Positions 51,932-61,429 of a stretch of 64,000 nt of DNA are shown one piece after another (position 1 is the first letter of the stretch; each line of letters begins with the position of its first letter). The notes under the pieces were generated by a model. The model saw only the letters and a list, made by a program, of their open reading frames with translations. It did not search any database and was not told the DNA's origin. The position numbers and the translations under genes were made by a program. The stretch covers positions 6,676,753-6,740,752 of the forward strand of contig NZ_CP034072.1 of the NCBI RefSeq assembly GCF_003855255.1, written 5' to 3'. Source of the stretch: Mycolicibacterium nivoides (GTDB taxonomy: Bacteria > Actinomycetota > Actinomycetes > Mycobacteriales > Mycobacteriaceae).

Positions 51932-54098
51932 GGGCCAGACCGTTCAGCGCGTCGGGCAGGGGTTCGGTGTGCAGCACACCGAGGCGTTGCGTCGCGCGGG
52001 TGAGCGCGACGTACAACTCGGCGGCACCGCGGTCACCATCGGCCAGGATGTGTGCGGGTTCCACGACGAGTACCGCGTCGAACTCAAGGCCCTTGGTTTC
52101 CGAAGGGGCCACCGCGCCGGGCACCCCGGGCGGGCCGATCACCACAAAGGTGCCCTCGCGGGTGGCTTCATCTCGTGTGAATTCCTCGACAGCGGAAGGG
52201 ATTTCGTCGGCAGTCAGCTGCTTCGACCACGGCTGCACGCCACACGCCCGCACCGACTCCGGAGGCTGAACCCCGGGTGCGAACTCGGCCAGCAGTGCTC
52301 CGGCCACCGTCATGATCTCGGCCGGGGTGCGGTAGTTCACCGACAGCGTCCGGTAGATCCACCGGCCCGGCACATACGGCTCGAGCATCCTGTCCCAGGA
52401 CCGGGCGCCGGCGGCGGAGCGGCGCTGGGCCAGATCGCCGACGACCGTGAAGGACCGGCGTGGGCAACGGCGCATCAGGATCCGCCAGTCCATCTCGGAC
52501 AGTTCCTGGGCTTCGTCGACCACAACATGACCGTAGGTCCAATCCCGGTCGGCCGCAGCACGTTCAGCGAGTTCCCGGGTATCGCGCTCGAGGAACCGGT
52601 CGGCCAGGTCCTCGGCGTCGATGAGGTCGCTGGCCAGCAGGTGATCCTCGTCGTCCATCAGATCCTCGCGGGCGATCATCAGGTCGAGCACCCCTGCGGC
52701 GTAGGCCGCTTCCTCCCGTCGTTCGCGTTCCGCGGCTTCGTCGGCCGCCTTGTCCCGGCCCAGCAGGTCGACCAACTCGTCGAGCAACGGCACGTCCGAG
52801 ATGGTCCAGGCGCTGCCGTCGGCACGGAGCAGCCGGGGATCGGCGCCGGCCGCGGACAGCCGATCGGGTGACGAGTACAGCGGGGTCAGCAGGGATTCCG
52901 GGGTCAGGATCGGCCACAGCCGATCGAGTGCCTCGGCGAACGCGGCGTTCTCGTCGAGTTCGCTGACCACACTCGCCCGGAGCTCCTCCCATGCTGCCTT
53001 GTCCGCGCGGCTGAGCCATCCCTTGCCGATGCGGGCCACGGCGCGTTCGGTGAGGACGTAGGTGACGATGTCGCGGAACGTCGCGCGGGCCTCGTTGTGC
53101 GGCAGCCCGGTCTCGCGGGCCTCCTCGATGGCCCACTGCGCGATTTCGGCGTCGATGCGCACCGTGACGTCGGGCAGTTCGATGAAGATCGGCTCGGCGG
53201 GCACCTCCTGGCGGTCGGCCACCGCGGCGGCCAACACGTCGAGGATCTGCAGCGAGCCCTTGATCGCGGCCACCTCGGGCGCGTCTTCGGCGGTGACGTG
53301 CAGGCCGGGGACCAGGTCGCCGGGTGTCATGAACACCGCATCGGACTCACCCAGCGAGGGCAGCACCCGGCCGATGTGGTCCAGGAACGCCTCATTGGGC
53401 CCGACGACCAGAACGCCGTGGCGTTCGATCCGCTCGCGATGGGTGTAGAGCAGGTAGGCCACGCGGTGCAGTGCCACCACGGTCTTGCCGGTGCCCGGGC
53501 CGCCCTCCACCACGAGCACTCCGGTGTGTTCGTTGCGGATGACCTCGTCCTGTTCGGCCTGGATCGTCGCGACGATGTCGCGCATGCCCTCGCCGCGCGG
53601 GGCGTTCACCGCAGCCAGCAGTGCGGCATCACCTTCATCACCCTCGGTGGGCCGGCCCAGCACCTCGTCGGTGAAATCGAGCACGCGACGCCCAAGCGTG
53701 CGGAACTGGCGGCGCCGGCGCATGTTCTCGGGGTTGGCCCCGGTCGCGGTGTAGAACGGCCGGGCCAGCGGTGCCCGCCAGTCCAGCAGCAACGGTTCGT
53801 AGTCGTCCTCACGGTCGAAGAGACCCAGGCGGCCGACGTAGAGATGTTCTCCGGCAAGGGTTTCCAGCCGCCCGAAGCACAGGCCGTTGTCGGCCACGTC
53901 GAGCCGGTTGGCTTCCTTGGCCAGCGCCCGTACCTCGGCGTCGCGTTCCACCGCGGAACCGCCGTGCTCGCGCAGCGCGGTGCGGTACCGGTCACGTACC
54001 CGGATGCGCTCGGCGTCCAAGCGGGAGTAGAGCCCGTCGACATAGGTCTGTTCGGTCTGTACTTCGATGTCGTGCTCGTCAGTTGGCACGTTCCCCAC
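51924..54098 (-). CDS. helR: HelR/HelD-like RNA-polymerase-associated helicase
   Basis: The 724-residue superfamily 1 ATPase starts at GTG 54098 with GAGG 6 nt upstream. A coiled N-terminal region (TYVDGLYSRLDAERIRVRDRYRTALREHGG) is followed by Walker A VVEGGPGTGKTVVALHR, Walker B HVVVDEAQELSEMDW and the C-terminal VALTRATQRLGVL. This is the layout of HelD-family proteins, which enter the RNA polymerase channels and remove DNA or rifamycin. In M. abscessus and Streptomyces, HelR gives rifamycin tolerance. The RAE upstream of this gene supports HelR rather than a DNA-repair helicase. Confidence 0.9.
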   Translation of the reverse strand: MGNVPTDEHDIEVQTEQTYVDGLYSRLDAERIRVRDRYRTALREHGGSAVERDAEVRALAKEANRLDVADNGLCFGRLETLAGEHLYVGRLGLFDREDDYEPLLLDWRAPLARPFYTATGANPENMRRRRQFRTLGRRVLDFTDEVLGRPTEGDEGDAALLAAVNAPRGEGMRDIVATIQAEQDEVIRNEHTGVLVVEGGPGTGKTVVALHRVAYLLYTHRERIERHGVLVVGPNEAFLDHIGRVLPSLGESDAVFMTPGDLVPGLHVTAEDAPEVAAIKGSLQILDVLAAAVADRQEVPAEPIFIELPDVTVRIDAEIAQWAIEEARETGLPHNEARATFRDIVTYVLTERAVARIGKGWLSRADKAAWEELRASVVSELDENAAFAEALDRLWPILTPESLLTPLYSSPDRLSAAGADPRLLRADGSAWTISDVPLLDELVDLLGRDKAADEAAERERREEAAYAAGVLDLMIAREDLMDDEDHLLASDLIDAEDLADRFLERDTRELAERAAADRDWTYGHVVVDEAQELSEMDWRILMRRCPRRSFTVVGDLAQRRSAAGARSWDRMLEPYVPGRWIYRTLSVNYRTPAEIMTVAGALLAEFAPGVQPPESVRACGVQPWSKQLTADEIPSAVEEFTRDEATREGTFVVIGPPGVPGAVAPSETKGLEFDAVLVVEPAHILADGDRGAAELYVALTRATQRLGVLHTEPLPDALNGLAHV

Positions 54099-54152
54099 AG
54101 TTACCTCGCTTATCCGTGGTTTGGTTCGGCCAGCGATTGTGCGCCATCACCG

Positions 54153-54171
54153 GGGCCTTGCCGCAAGGCCC
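54153..54171 (-). promoter_or_regulatory. Rifamycin-Associated Element (RAE) upstream of helR
   Basis: Read on the minus strand the site is GGGCCTTGCGGCAAGGCCC, differing at one position from the published 19-bp RAE, GGGGCTTGCGGCAAGGCCC. It lies 54 bp upstream of the helR start, in the 106-bp gap after the upstream helicase gene. RAEs are found upstream of rifamycin-inactivating and HelR genes in actinobacteria and mediate rifamycin induction. The match is recalled from knowledge of the element, not from a search. Confidence 0.88.
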
Positions 54172-54204
54172 GGGGTCCGCGATAAAATGGGGTTCAGCAA
54201 CCGC

Positions 54205-56751
54205 TCACCCCATCCGGCCCACGTCCACGATACGCAGCACCGCGGCACCCTCCTCATCGCTGGCAGCCAGGTCGACTTCCACGTCGAAGCCCCAATCGTG
54301 ATCTCCGGCAGGATCTTCGAGGATCTGTCGAATTCGCCACACCTGCGCCTGCCGGTCGAAGATCAGCAACGCCGGGCCACGGGCGTCGGCTCCGGTACCC
54401 ACCTCCGCGTGCTCGTCGAAGTACGCCTCGCCCGCGTCGGCCCAGCGCTCGGCCGTCCAGCCGGACGCGGCGTCAAGCGCCCCGAGCTCGTCCCAGCGGG
54501 ACCGGGCGAACAACTCGACCCGGCGGAACAACGCGTTGCGGACCATCGCGGTGAAAGCCCGCTCGTTGCCGGTCAGCGGGCGTGGCCGGGCCGGCACCGC
54601 GCGGATTTCTTGCACGGGAACGCCCGCCTCTTGGTCCGGGCTCGTCAGCTGCTCCCACTCGTCGAGCAGGCTGGAATCGACCTGGCGCACCAGCTCGCCG
54701 AGCCATTCGACGATGTCGGCGAGCTGCTCGGTGCGGGCGGCCGTCGGCACGCCCGAGCGCAGCGCCTTGAACGCGTCGGACAGGTAGCGCAGCACGGCGC
54801 CTTCGGAGCGGGTCAGCCCGTAGACGCTGATGTACTCGCGGAAGGTCAGGGCCCGCTCCCACATCTCGCGAACCACCGACTTGGGGGACAGGTGTCCGTC
54901 GGCGGCCCACGGGTTGGTCTGCCGGTACACCTCGTAGGTGTGTTCCAGCAGTTCTTGCAGCGGCTTGGGATAGGTGACCTCGTCGAGCAGCTCGATGCGT
55001 TCGTCGTACTCGATCCCGTCGGCCTTCATCTGCGCCACCGCCTCACCCCTGGCCTTGTTCAGCTGGGCGGCCAGGATCTGGCGAGGGTCTTCCAGGGTGG
55101 CCTCGATCACCGAAACCACGTCCAGCGCATAGGTTTCCGAGTCGGGATCCAGGACGTCGACCGCCGCCAGCGCGAAGGTCGACAGCGGCTGGTTGAGCGC
55201 GAAGTCGTCCGGTAGGTCGACGGTCAGCCGGTACCGGCGGCCGTCAGGTTCGGGTGTGTCGAGGCGCTCGATGACTCCGGCCTGCAGCAACGAGCGGGCG
55301 ATCCCGACCGCCTCCCGGATGTGCTTGAGCTGACGCTTGCGGGGTTCGTGATTGTCGGTGAGGAGCCGTCGCATCGCCGCGAACGGGTCGCCCGGGCGGT
55401 CGACCACGTCGAGGATCATCGCCGTGGAGACCCGCATGTTGCTGGTCAACGGTTCGGGCGCGGCGTCGATCAGCCGGTTCATGGTGGCCTCGCCCCACGG
55501 CACCATGCCCTCAGGTGCCTTGCGCCGCACCAACTTCCGGCGCTTCTTGGGGTCGTCGGCCACCTTGGCGAACTGCTTGAGGTTCTCCACCTCGTGGTCG
55601 GGTGCCTGCACCACCACGGTGCCTGCGGTGTCGTATCCCGCGCGCCCGGCCCGCCCGGCGATCTGGTGGAACTCACGGGCGTTGAGCAACCGCATGCGGG
55701 TGCCGTCGTACTTGGACAGGGCGGAGAACACCACGGTGCGGATCGGGACGTTGATGCCGACCCCGAGGGTGTCGGTGCCGCAGATCACCTTGAGCAGTCC
55801 GGCCTGGGCCAGTTGTTCCACCAGCCGCCGGTACTTGGGCAGCATGCCGGCGTGGTGGACGCCGATGCCGTGCCGCACCAGTCGCGACAGGGTGGTGCCG
55901 AAGGTCGTCGAGAAACGGAAGCCGCCGATCATCTCGGCGATGGCGGCCTTCTCCTCCTTGGTGCAGACGTTGACGCTCATCAACGCCTGGGCCCGCTCGA
56001 GGGCGGAGGCCTGGGTGAAGTGCACGACGTAGATCGGCGCCTGTTTGGTGTCGAGCAGATCGGCGATGGTCTCGTGCATCGGCGTGGTGGCGTACGAGAA
56101 GAACAGTGGCACCGGCCTTTCCGCCCCTGCGACCAGCGCGGTCGGACGTCCCGTGCGGCGGGTGAGGTCCTCACGCAGGAACGTGACGTCGCCCAGCGTC
56201 GCCGACATCAGCAGGAACTGGGCCCTGGGGAGTTCGAGCAGCGGGACCTGCCACGCCCAGCCGCGATCCGGGTCGCCGTAGAAGTGGAACTCGTCCATCA
56301 CCACCAGGCCGATGTCCGCTTCGGCCCCTTCGCGCAGCGCGAGGTTGGCCAGGATCTCGGCGGTACACGCGATGATCGGCGCGTCGGCGTTGACCGACGC
56401 GTCCCCGGTGAGCATGCCGACGTTGTCGGCCCCGAACACATCGCACAGCGCGAAGAACTTCTCACTGACCAATGCCTTGATCGGGGCGGTGTAGAAACTG
56501 ACGCGGTCCGCGGCGAGCGCCGCATAGATCGCCCCGGTGGCCACCAGGGATTTGCCGGAACCGGTCGGCGTCGCGAGGATCACGTTCGCTCCGCTGACCA
56601 GTTCGATCAGCGCCTCCTCCTGCGCGGGATAGAGCGTGGTGCCGTTGGCCTCGGCCCAGCCGGCGAAGTCGGTGAACAGGGTGTCGGCATCGTTGCCCTT
56701 GGCATGCAGCGCCGACAGGTCGCTCGGGTCATCGAGGAGGGGAGTGGTCAT
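54205..56751 (-). CDS. Ski2-like DExH RNA helicase (DUF3516 type)
   Basis: The 848-residue superfamily 2 helicase has motif I TPTGSGKSLVATG, motif II as DEFH (VVMDEFHFYGD), motif III MSATLG and motif VI QIAGRAGRAGYDT. The C-terminal 400 residues belong to the DUF3516 family. It is related to, but shorter than, mycobacterial HelY. Such proteins unwind structured RNA or DNA. It lies upstream of helR but has its own separation (106 bp, with the RAE between them). Confidence 0.9.
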   Translation of the reverse strand: MTTPLLDDPSDLSALHAKGNDADTLFTDFAGWAEANGTTLYPAQEEALIELVSGANVILATPTGSGKSLVATGAIYAALAADRVSFYTAPIKALVSEKFFALCDVFGADNVGMLTGDASVNADAPIIACTAEILANLALREGAEADIGLVVMDEFHFYGDPDRGWAWQVPLLELPRAQFLLMSATLGDVTFLREDLTRRTGRPTALVAGAERPVPLFFSYATTPMHETIADLLDTKQAPIYVVHFTQASALERAQALMSVNVCTKEEKAAIAEMIGGFRFSTTFGTTLSRLVRHGIGVHHAGMLPKYRRLVEQLAQAGLLKVICGTDTLGVGINVPIRTVVFSALSKYDGTRMRLLNAREFHQIAGRAGRAGYDTAGTVVVQAPDHEVENLKQFAKVADDPKKRRKLVRRKAPEGMVPWGEATMNRLIDAAPEPLTSNMRVSTAMILDVVDRPGDPFAAMRRLLTDNHEPRKRQLKHIREAVGIARSLLQAGVIERLDTPEPDGRRYRLTVDLPDDFALNQPLSTFALAAVDVLDPDSETYALDVVSVIEATLEDPRQILAAQLNKARGEAVAQMKADGIEYDERIELLDEVTYPKPLQELLEHTYEVYRQTNPWAADGHLSPKSVVREMWERALTFREYISVYGLTRSEGAVLRYLSDAFKALRSGVPTAARTEQLADIVEWLGELVRQVDSSLLDEWEQLTSPDQEAGVPVQEIRAVPARPRPLTGNERAFTAMVRNALFRRVELFARSRWDELGALDAASGWTAERWADAGEAYFDEHAEVGTGADARGPALLIFDRQAQVWRIRQILEDPAGDHDWGFDVEVDLAASDEEGAAVLRIVDVGRMG

Positions 56752-56792
56752 GTTGATGACCAGCGTGCCAGTTCGCCCGTGCCGCCGTTCGC

Positions 56793-56826
56793 CCCGGTCG
56801 GCACCCCATACGGTGCGCCGACCGGG
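56793..56826 (-). terminator. Stem-loop after the AhpD-like gene
   Basis: The arms CCCGGTCGGC (56793-56802) and GCCGACCGGG (56817-56826) are perfectly complementary over 10 bp, with further inner pairing ACC/GGT. The stem lies 15 nt downstream of the minus-strand gene that ends at 56842 and before the helicase gene starts. There is no U tract, as is common for mycobacterial terminators. Confidence 0.55.
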
Positions 56827-56841
56827 ACTGCTTGAGCGCCG

Positions 56842-57315
56842 TTATCCGAACTGGCCGGGCTGGTAGTCGCCGGCGGGCTGCTGAATGATCACGTTCAAGC
56901 GGTTGACGGTGTTCATGAAGGCGATCAGGCAGACGAGCGCGGCCAGTTGATCCTCGTCGTAGTACTTGACCGCATTCGCCCACACCTCGTCACTGACCCC
57001 GCCCGCCGCGTCGGCGATCCGGGTGCCCTGCTCGGTCAGTTCCAGGGCCGCGCGTTCGGCCTCGGTGAACACCGTTGCCTCCCGCCACACCGCGACCAGA
57101 TTGAGGCGCTGCTGGGTCTCCCCGGCGAGAGCGGCGTCCTTGGTGTGCATGTCGGTGCAGAAGCCGCAGCCGTTGATCTGGCTGGCGCGCAGTGCCACCA
57201 GTTGGTGCGTGGTGTCTGGAAGCGCCGAGTCGGTGATCACCTTGCCCGCCGAGGTGACGTACTTCAGCATCTTCACGGCGGTCGGGTTCTCGAACAGGTT
57301 CAAACGAGCATCCAT
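56842..57315 (-). CDS. Carboxymuconolactone decarboxylase-family protein (AhpD-like)
   Basis: From ATG 57315 (GGAG upstream) the product is 157 residues. It has the AhpD active-site pattern GCGFCTDMHTKDA: CxxC plus a His four residues on. That motif supports peroxidase or disulfide reductase activity. The stop is followed by a strong stem-loop. It is divergent from the cyclase gene. Confidence 0.88.
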   Translation of the reverse strand: MDARLNLFENPTAVKMLKYVTSAGKVITDSALPDTTHQLVALRASQINGCGFCTDMHTKDAALAGETQQRLNLVAVWREATVFTEAERAALELTEQGTRIADAAGGVSDEVWANAVKYYDEDQLAALVCLIAFMNTVNRLNVIIQQPAGDYQPGQFG

Positions 57316-57395
57316 GGTGCACTCCTGGTTGATGGTGACTACACCCTCAAGACACCGCGACTCGACGGAATGTGACATGCGGCGATAATCAGCGG

Positions 57396-58256
57396 GTGCA
57401 GATGCCGACCACCCTTGAGTCCGTCTTGTTGGTGGTGGTCGTCGTGCTGTTCGCGGCGTTCGTCACGTTCCTGGTGCTGTTCATCGTGAGCCGGCGGCAG
57501 CTCGCGAACGCCAGGCGTGAGATCGAGCGCATGAAGCTCGAGGACGATGACCGCAGGCGGAAGCGTCGTCGGGGTGTGGCGCCGTTGGCCATCAAGACGG
57601 TGTTTCAGACCGCGGACATGCTGATCAACAAAGGGCTGGGCGCTACGGTCCGCAACTCGATCGAGGACCTGGCCGGATGGGCCCAGGTGGAACGGCCGGA
57701 TCTGGCTCGGCTGACCGCTGACGGCCGCGTCGTCATCGTCTTCTCCGACATCGAGGGCTCGACCGAGTACAACGCCGCGATGGGTGACCGGGCCTGGGTG
57801 AAGCTGCTGGAGAAGCACAACAAGCTCGTTCAGGCGCGCGTCGTCAAGCACGGCGGCCACGTGGTCAAGAGCCAGGGCGACGGATTCATGATCGCGTTCG
57901 CCGACCCGGAGAACGCGGTGCGGTTCGCCACGGACGTGCAGAGCGCGCTCGCGGAGAATCCCCAGCGGTGGCAGGCGATCCGGGTGCGGATCGGAGTGCA
58001 CATGGGGACGTCGGTGCGCCGTGGTGACGACCTGTTCGGCCTCGACGTCGCGATGGCGGCCCGGGTCGCCGGTCAGGCCGACGGCGGCGAGATTCTGGTC
58101 AGCGAACCGGTCGGGGAGGCGGTCAGGCACCTCGATGACATCGTCCTGGGTGCGGCCCGCGAAGTGGAACTGAAGGGCCTTCCCGGGACCCACCGGCTCT
58201 ATCCGGTGCTCACCGTCGAGCAGCGGGCGCTGGAGGCGGCTGGACGTGACGCGTGA
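57396..58256 (+). CDS. Membrane-anchored class III adenylate/guanylate cyclase
   Basis: From GTG 57396 (or ATG 57402) the 286-residue protein has one N-terminal membrane helix ([23 protein letters not shown]), a basic coiled linker and a C-terminal cyclase homology domain. Visible catalytic residues are the metal Asp in VFSDIEGST, Lys and Asp in VKSQGDGFM, and the Arg in MAARVA. The Asn that normally lies four residues before that Arg is Ala here. Lys and the substrate Asp suggest ATP use, but activity may be weakened. The 3' end overlaps the convergent cutinase by 47 bp. Confidence 0.87.
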   Translation: MQMPTTLESVLLVVVVVLFAAFVTFLVLFIVSRRQLANARREIERMKLEDDDRRRKRRRGVAPLAIKTVFQTADMLINKGLGATVRNSIEDLAGWAQVERPDLARLTADGRVVIVFSDIEGSTEYNAAMGDRAWVKLLEKHNKLVQARVVKHGGHVVKSQGDGFMIAFADPENAVRFATDVQSALAENPQRWQAIRVRIGVHMGTSVRRGDDLFGLDVAMAARVAGQADGGEILVSEPVGEAVRHLDDIVLGAAREVELKGLPGTHRLYPVLTVEQRALEAAGRDA

Positions 58257-58902
58257 CCCATTGCGCGGCGAGCTTGATCAGGCCCGATTTCGGGTAGGTG
58301 ATGTGCGCGTTCCAGTCCTGGCCGAGCGAACAGATGGGGTCGTTGGTGTTGCACAGGTCCGCGGTCCTGGCGCCGAAGTCCGGGCTCATCCGCGTCAGCG
58401 GCTGGCCGAGGCGCGCCGACGGGTTGCCGAAAACCACGACCGAGGCGACGCGCGGGACGACCGCGGCAGGAAGCGGCGCGCTGTAGCCGAGGCCGGCGAC
58501 GGGGGAGGTGGCGACGACGTCGACCACCGCCGCGCCCTGTGAGTAACCGCCCATCACGATCTTGGTCTTGGGGCAGCGCGCCGCGGTGGCCTGGATGCGC
58601 TTGCTCATGTCGGTGGCCCCGGCGGCGGCCTTCATGAAGTCCCACGACGCGGGGTACTGCACCGCGTAGGTGTCGACAGTCGAGCCTTTGACCATGGGGC
58701 GCAGCGTGTCGACGAACGCCTTGCCGACATTGCCGATACCGGCGGGTTCGTCGGTGCCGCGCGCGAACACGACCTCGATGTCGGGACACTTCGGCGCGGC
58801 CGAAGACAGGGGAGCTGCGATCGGGCACACCGCGGCGGCGGCACCTGCCGCCGCAACTCCGGCCCGGCGGCCCGCGCGCCGGGCCCACCTGCCGAAAGGC
58901 AT
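58210..58902 (-). CDS. Cutinase-family secreted esterase (Culp)
   Basis: The 230-residue exported protein has a signal ([23 protein letters not shown]) and the cutinase triad: Ser in GGYSQGAAV, Asp in NTNDPICS and His in NAHITY. Cys pairs give the two cutinase disulfides. Mycobacterial Culps hydrolyse lipids and polyesters at the cell surface. It overlaps the cyclase gene tail to tail. Confidence 0.93.
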   Translation of the reverse strand: MPFGRWARRAGRRAGVAAAGAAAAVCPIAAPLSSAAPKCPDIEVVFARGTDEPAGIGNVGKAFVDTLRPMVKGSTVDTYAVQYPASWDFMKAAAGATDMSKRIQATAARCPKTKIVMGGYSQGAAVVDVVATSPVAGLGYSAPLPAAVVPRVASVVVFGNPSARLGQPLTRMSPDFGARTADLCNTNDPICSLGQDWNAHITYPKSGLIKLAAQWVTRHVQPPPAPAARR

Positions 58903-59025
58903 GCCTCTCCTCGAAGTGGACCTGTCCGATACCGGATGAACCGTTATCCCCAGTTATCACTTCTACCACTGTTTTAACAGCGGCGCCCAGACATGGCGGG
59001 GTCGCGCAGTGGGTACTCGATCACC

Positions 59026-59403
59026 GTGACCAGTCCAGTACTCGACGAACTTCTGCACATCGAACGGGCAGGGTGGGACTCGCTGTGCGAGTCGTCCGGC
59101 GCCGATTTCTACGGCGAACTGATGCTGCCCGACGCCGTCATGGTTCTCGCCAACGGCATGGTGATGGACCGCAATACCGTCGTCAGCGCGCTGGCGCAAT
59201 CCCCGCCGTGGCGTGCCTATGAGATCAGCGGAGTTCGGCTGATCGCGCTCGACGACGACAACGCCGCTCTGGTCTACACGGGTACGGCCTACCGCGACGG
59301 GGATGAGCCCGCGTTCGTCGGTGCCATGTCCAGCGTCTATCACCGGGTCGACGGGGTGTGGAAGCTCACGCTGTATCAGCAGACCCGCAAGCCGGACCAG
59401 TAA
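59026..59403 (+). CDS. NTF2/DUF4440-like protein
   Basis: A 125-residue product from GTG 59026 (ATG 58993 is an alternative) with the NTF2-like pattern: ERAGWDSLCESSGADFYGELMLPDAVMV at the N-terminus and SSVYHRVDGVWKLTLYQQTRKP as the closing strands. The cone fold binds small molecules. No neighbour fixes the function. It lies 52 bp before the Nudix gene and could share its transcript. Confidence 0.78.
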   Translation: MTSPVLDELLHIERAGWDSLCESSGADFYGELMLPDAVMVLANGMVMDRNTVVSALAQSPPWRAYEISGVRLIALDDDNAALVYTGTAYRDGDEPAFVGAMSSVYHRVDGVWKLTLYQQTRKPDQ

Positions 59404-59455
59404 GCGGGCGTGACCTCGCCGGTCGCGTCGTCTGTGTCCCGCATATGGTCGAGCG

Positions 59456-60175
59456 GTGACCATCGCCTATGACGAAGCCCTGCGGGAACGCATCGGTGTG
59501 CATCTGGCGGGCCACGACCGCCGCGCCGTGATCGACCCGAGCAAGCGGCACGCGGCCGTCGCGGTGGTCCTGGTCGATTCCGAACTCGGCGAGGACCGGG
59601 TGGATCCGGCTCCGGTCGACGAATGGATAGACGGTCGGCCCATGCCGGAGCCCGGACTCGACGGACGCATGGTCGATGTCTCCGGCGGGGCCGCTTTCCT
59701 GTTGTGCCGCAGGACTTCCCGGCTCTCTTCCCACGCCGCACAGTGGGCGCTACCCGGCGGCCGGCTGGATCCCGGTGAAACGGCGATCGAGGCCGCGCTG
59801 CGCGAACTGGACGAGGAGGTCGGGGTCAACCTGCCCGACTCGGCGGTGCTGGGCCTGCTCGACGACTATCCGACCCGCTCGGGATACGTCATCACGCCTG
59901 TGGTGGTCTGGGGCGGCGGCCGGCTGGATCTGCGCCCCTCGCCCGACGAGGTGGTGGCGGCATACCGGGTGGGACTGCATCAACTGCAGCGCGAGGATTC
60001 GCCGCGGTTCATCACGATTCCCGAGAGCCCGCGCCCGGTGGTGCAGATTCCGTTGGGCAACGATCTGATCCACGCACCGACCGGCGCGGTGCTGCTGCAG
60101 TTGCGGTGGCTGGCCCTGGAGGGACGCGCCGATCCGGTGGATGAACTCGAACAACCGGTTTTCGCCTGGAAGTAG
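59456..60175 (+). CDS. Nudix hydrolase
   Basis: The 239-residue protein starts at GTG 59456. The Nudix box is intact (GRLDPGETAIEAALRELDEEVG, of the form G-x5-E-x7-REUxEExGU), giving the Mg2+-binding Glu residues. The extended N-terminus and the C-terminal IPLGNDLIHAPTGAVL resemble CoA- or NADH-pyrophosphatase-like actinobacterial members. It converges with the flavin-reductase gene, which ends at 60179. Confidence 0.92.
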   Translation: MTIAYDEALRERIGVHLAGHDRRAVIDPSKRHAAVAVVLVDSELGEDRVDPAPVDEWIDGRPMPEPGLDGRMVDVSGGAAFLLCRRTSRLSSHAAQWALPGGRLDPGETAIEAALRELDEEVGVNLPDSAVLGLLDDYPTRSGYVITPVVVWGGGRLDLRPSPDEVVAAYRVGLHQLQREDSPRFITIPESPRPVVQIPLGNDLIHAPTGAVLLQLRWLALEGRADPVDELEQPVFAWK

Positions 60176-60178
60176 GGC

Positions 60179-60676
60179 TCAGGCGTCGTGTCCGGGCTTG
60201 AGGTCGGCCACGTCGGTGAGGCTGACCCAGGGCCGCGTCTCGTCGGGCGCCAGGCCGTCAACCGGATTCAACAGGTAGCCGACGTGGTCACCGAGATCGA
60301 ATCGGTCGAGGACGACGCCGACGAACCAGGCCGGGGCGGCATCGAGAATCGGTGTACCGGCGGGGCCGGCGTGCCAGCTGCACGCGGCGAACTTGTCGAC
60401 CTCGTCACCGGTCTGCCCGCCGAACCAGCGGGCCAGCTCGAGGTCGTCACGGGCCAGCAGGTGCACACCCAGATGGGTGGCCGCTGCCGCGACGGTAAAG
60501 GTGTGGTTCTTCTTCGAAATCCCGACCAGGAACCGGGGTGGATCGATGCTGGCCTGCGTGGTGAACCCGACCAGACAACCTGCCGTCTCGTTCCCGGCCC
60601 GTGCCGTCACGACGAACATCGGGTAGTCGATGAGTTCGGTGAACCCGTCGAAGCCTTCCCAGCTCTGCGTCACCAC
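60179..60676 (-). CDS. Flavin reductase-like FMN-binding protein
   Basis: The start is placed at GTG 60676 (GTG 60673 is possible), because the upstream part of the frame is Arg/Pro-rich and antisense to the end of tetR. The 165-residue product has the flavin-reductase-like split barrel: YPMFVVTARAGNETAGCLVGFTTQASIDPPRFLVGISKKNHTF and GVHLLARDDLELARWFGG. It begins 20 bp after the tetR stop and is probably co-transcribed. Confidence 0.85.
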   Translation of the reverse strand: MVTQSWEGFDGFTELIDYPMFVVTARAGNETAGCLVGFTTQASIDPPRFLVGISKKNHTFTVAAAATHLGVHLLARDDLELARWFGGQTGDEVDKFAACSWHAGPAGTPILDAAPAWFVGVVLDRFDLGDHVGYLLNPVDGLAPDETRPWVSLTDVADLKPGHDA

Positions 60677-60695
60677 ATCATTGTGGGCCACCGCG

Positions 60696-61424
60696 CTAGC
60701 TGCGGGTCCGGCGCCCGCGGCGCACGGTCGCGGTGGCGGGTGCTGTCGGGTGCGGCGTCGACGGCGGGTCCAAGCGCTGAAAGGACTGCTGGATACGGTC
60801 CCGGTCACCGCCCAGGCCGACCAGCAGATTGGTGATGTGCGGGGCGAGCACCCACGAGACGCCCGCGCCGTCGGTGCCGAAGACGCCGATGATTTCGGCC
60901 AGCACGTAGCCGTGCATCATGGTCCAGATCTGCGCGGCGACGGCCACCGGATCGCCCTCGTCGATGGCGCCGATGTCCATGCAGCGCCGCACGAATACGG
61001 GGATCTGGGCGTAGACCGAGTTGATCTCGGACAGGGCTGCCGGGTTGCCGTCGACGGTGACGTCGCGGCCGATCGGCAGCGCGATGGACGGCGAGGTGAT
61101 TCCGAACATCAGCCGGTAGCGCTGCGGATAGGTGAGCGCGTACTCGCGGTAGGCCAGTCCGGAGGCGAGCAGGTCGGCCACCGGATCGTCGGTGTCCGGA
61201 CGCCGACGCAGGTGTTCGCCGAACCGGACGAATGACTCCCGGACGAGCGCCTCGTAGAGGCCGGGCATGCCGTCGAAGTGCGTATAGACCGCCATGGTGG
61301 AGGCGCCGATCCGCTTGGCCAGCATGCGCGCACTGAGTGCCTCCGGCCCGCTCTCCTCGAGCACCTGGAGGCTCTCCTCGATCAGGCTTTCGCGAATTCC
61401 CATGGTGGACATCGTCCTGGACAT
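60696..61424 (-). CDS. TetR-family repressor adjacent to mmpL
   Basis: The 242-residue protein has an N-terminal HTH (SLIEESLQVLEESGPEALSARMLAKRIGASTMAVYTHFDGMPGLYEALV) and a ligand domain of the TetR_C_33-like type. ATG 61424 is used; ATG 61412 and 61403 are in-frame alternatives. It is divergent from the MmpL transporter across a double palindromic operator, so it most likely represses both transcription units. Confidence 0.92.
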   Translation of the reverse strand: MSRTMSTMGIRESLIEESLQVLEESGPEALSARMLAKRIGASTMAVYTHFDGMPGLYEALVRESFVRFGEHLRRRPDTDDPVADLLASGLAYREYALTYPQRYRLMFGITSPSIALPIGRDVTVDGNPAALSEINSVYAQIPVFVRRCMDIGAIDEGDPVAVAAQIWTMMHGYVLAEIIGVFGTDGAGVSWVLAPHITNLLVGLGGDRDRIQQSFQRLDPPSTPHPTAPATATVRRGRRTRS

Positions 61425-61429
61425 GCTGC

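Noticed and set aside
54205..56751. Ski2-like helicase as part of the RAE-controlled operon
   Set aside because: The RAE lies downstream of its stop codon, between it and helR, so it cannot be driven by that element.
55321..56835. Long plus-strand open frame opposite the Ski2-like helicase
   Set aside because: Its coding opposite strand has all helicase motifs; the frame has no recognisable domain and no ribosome-binding site.
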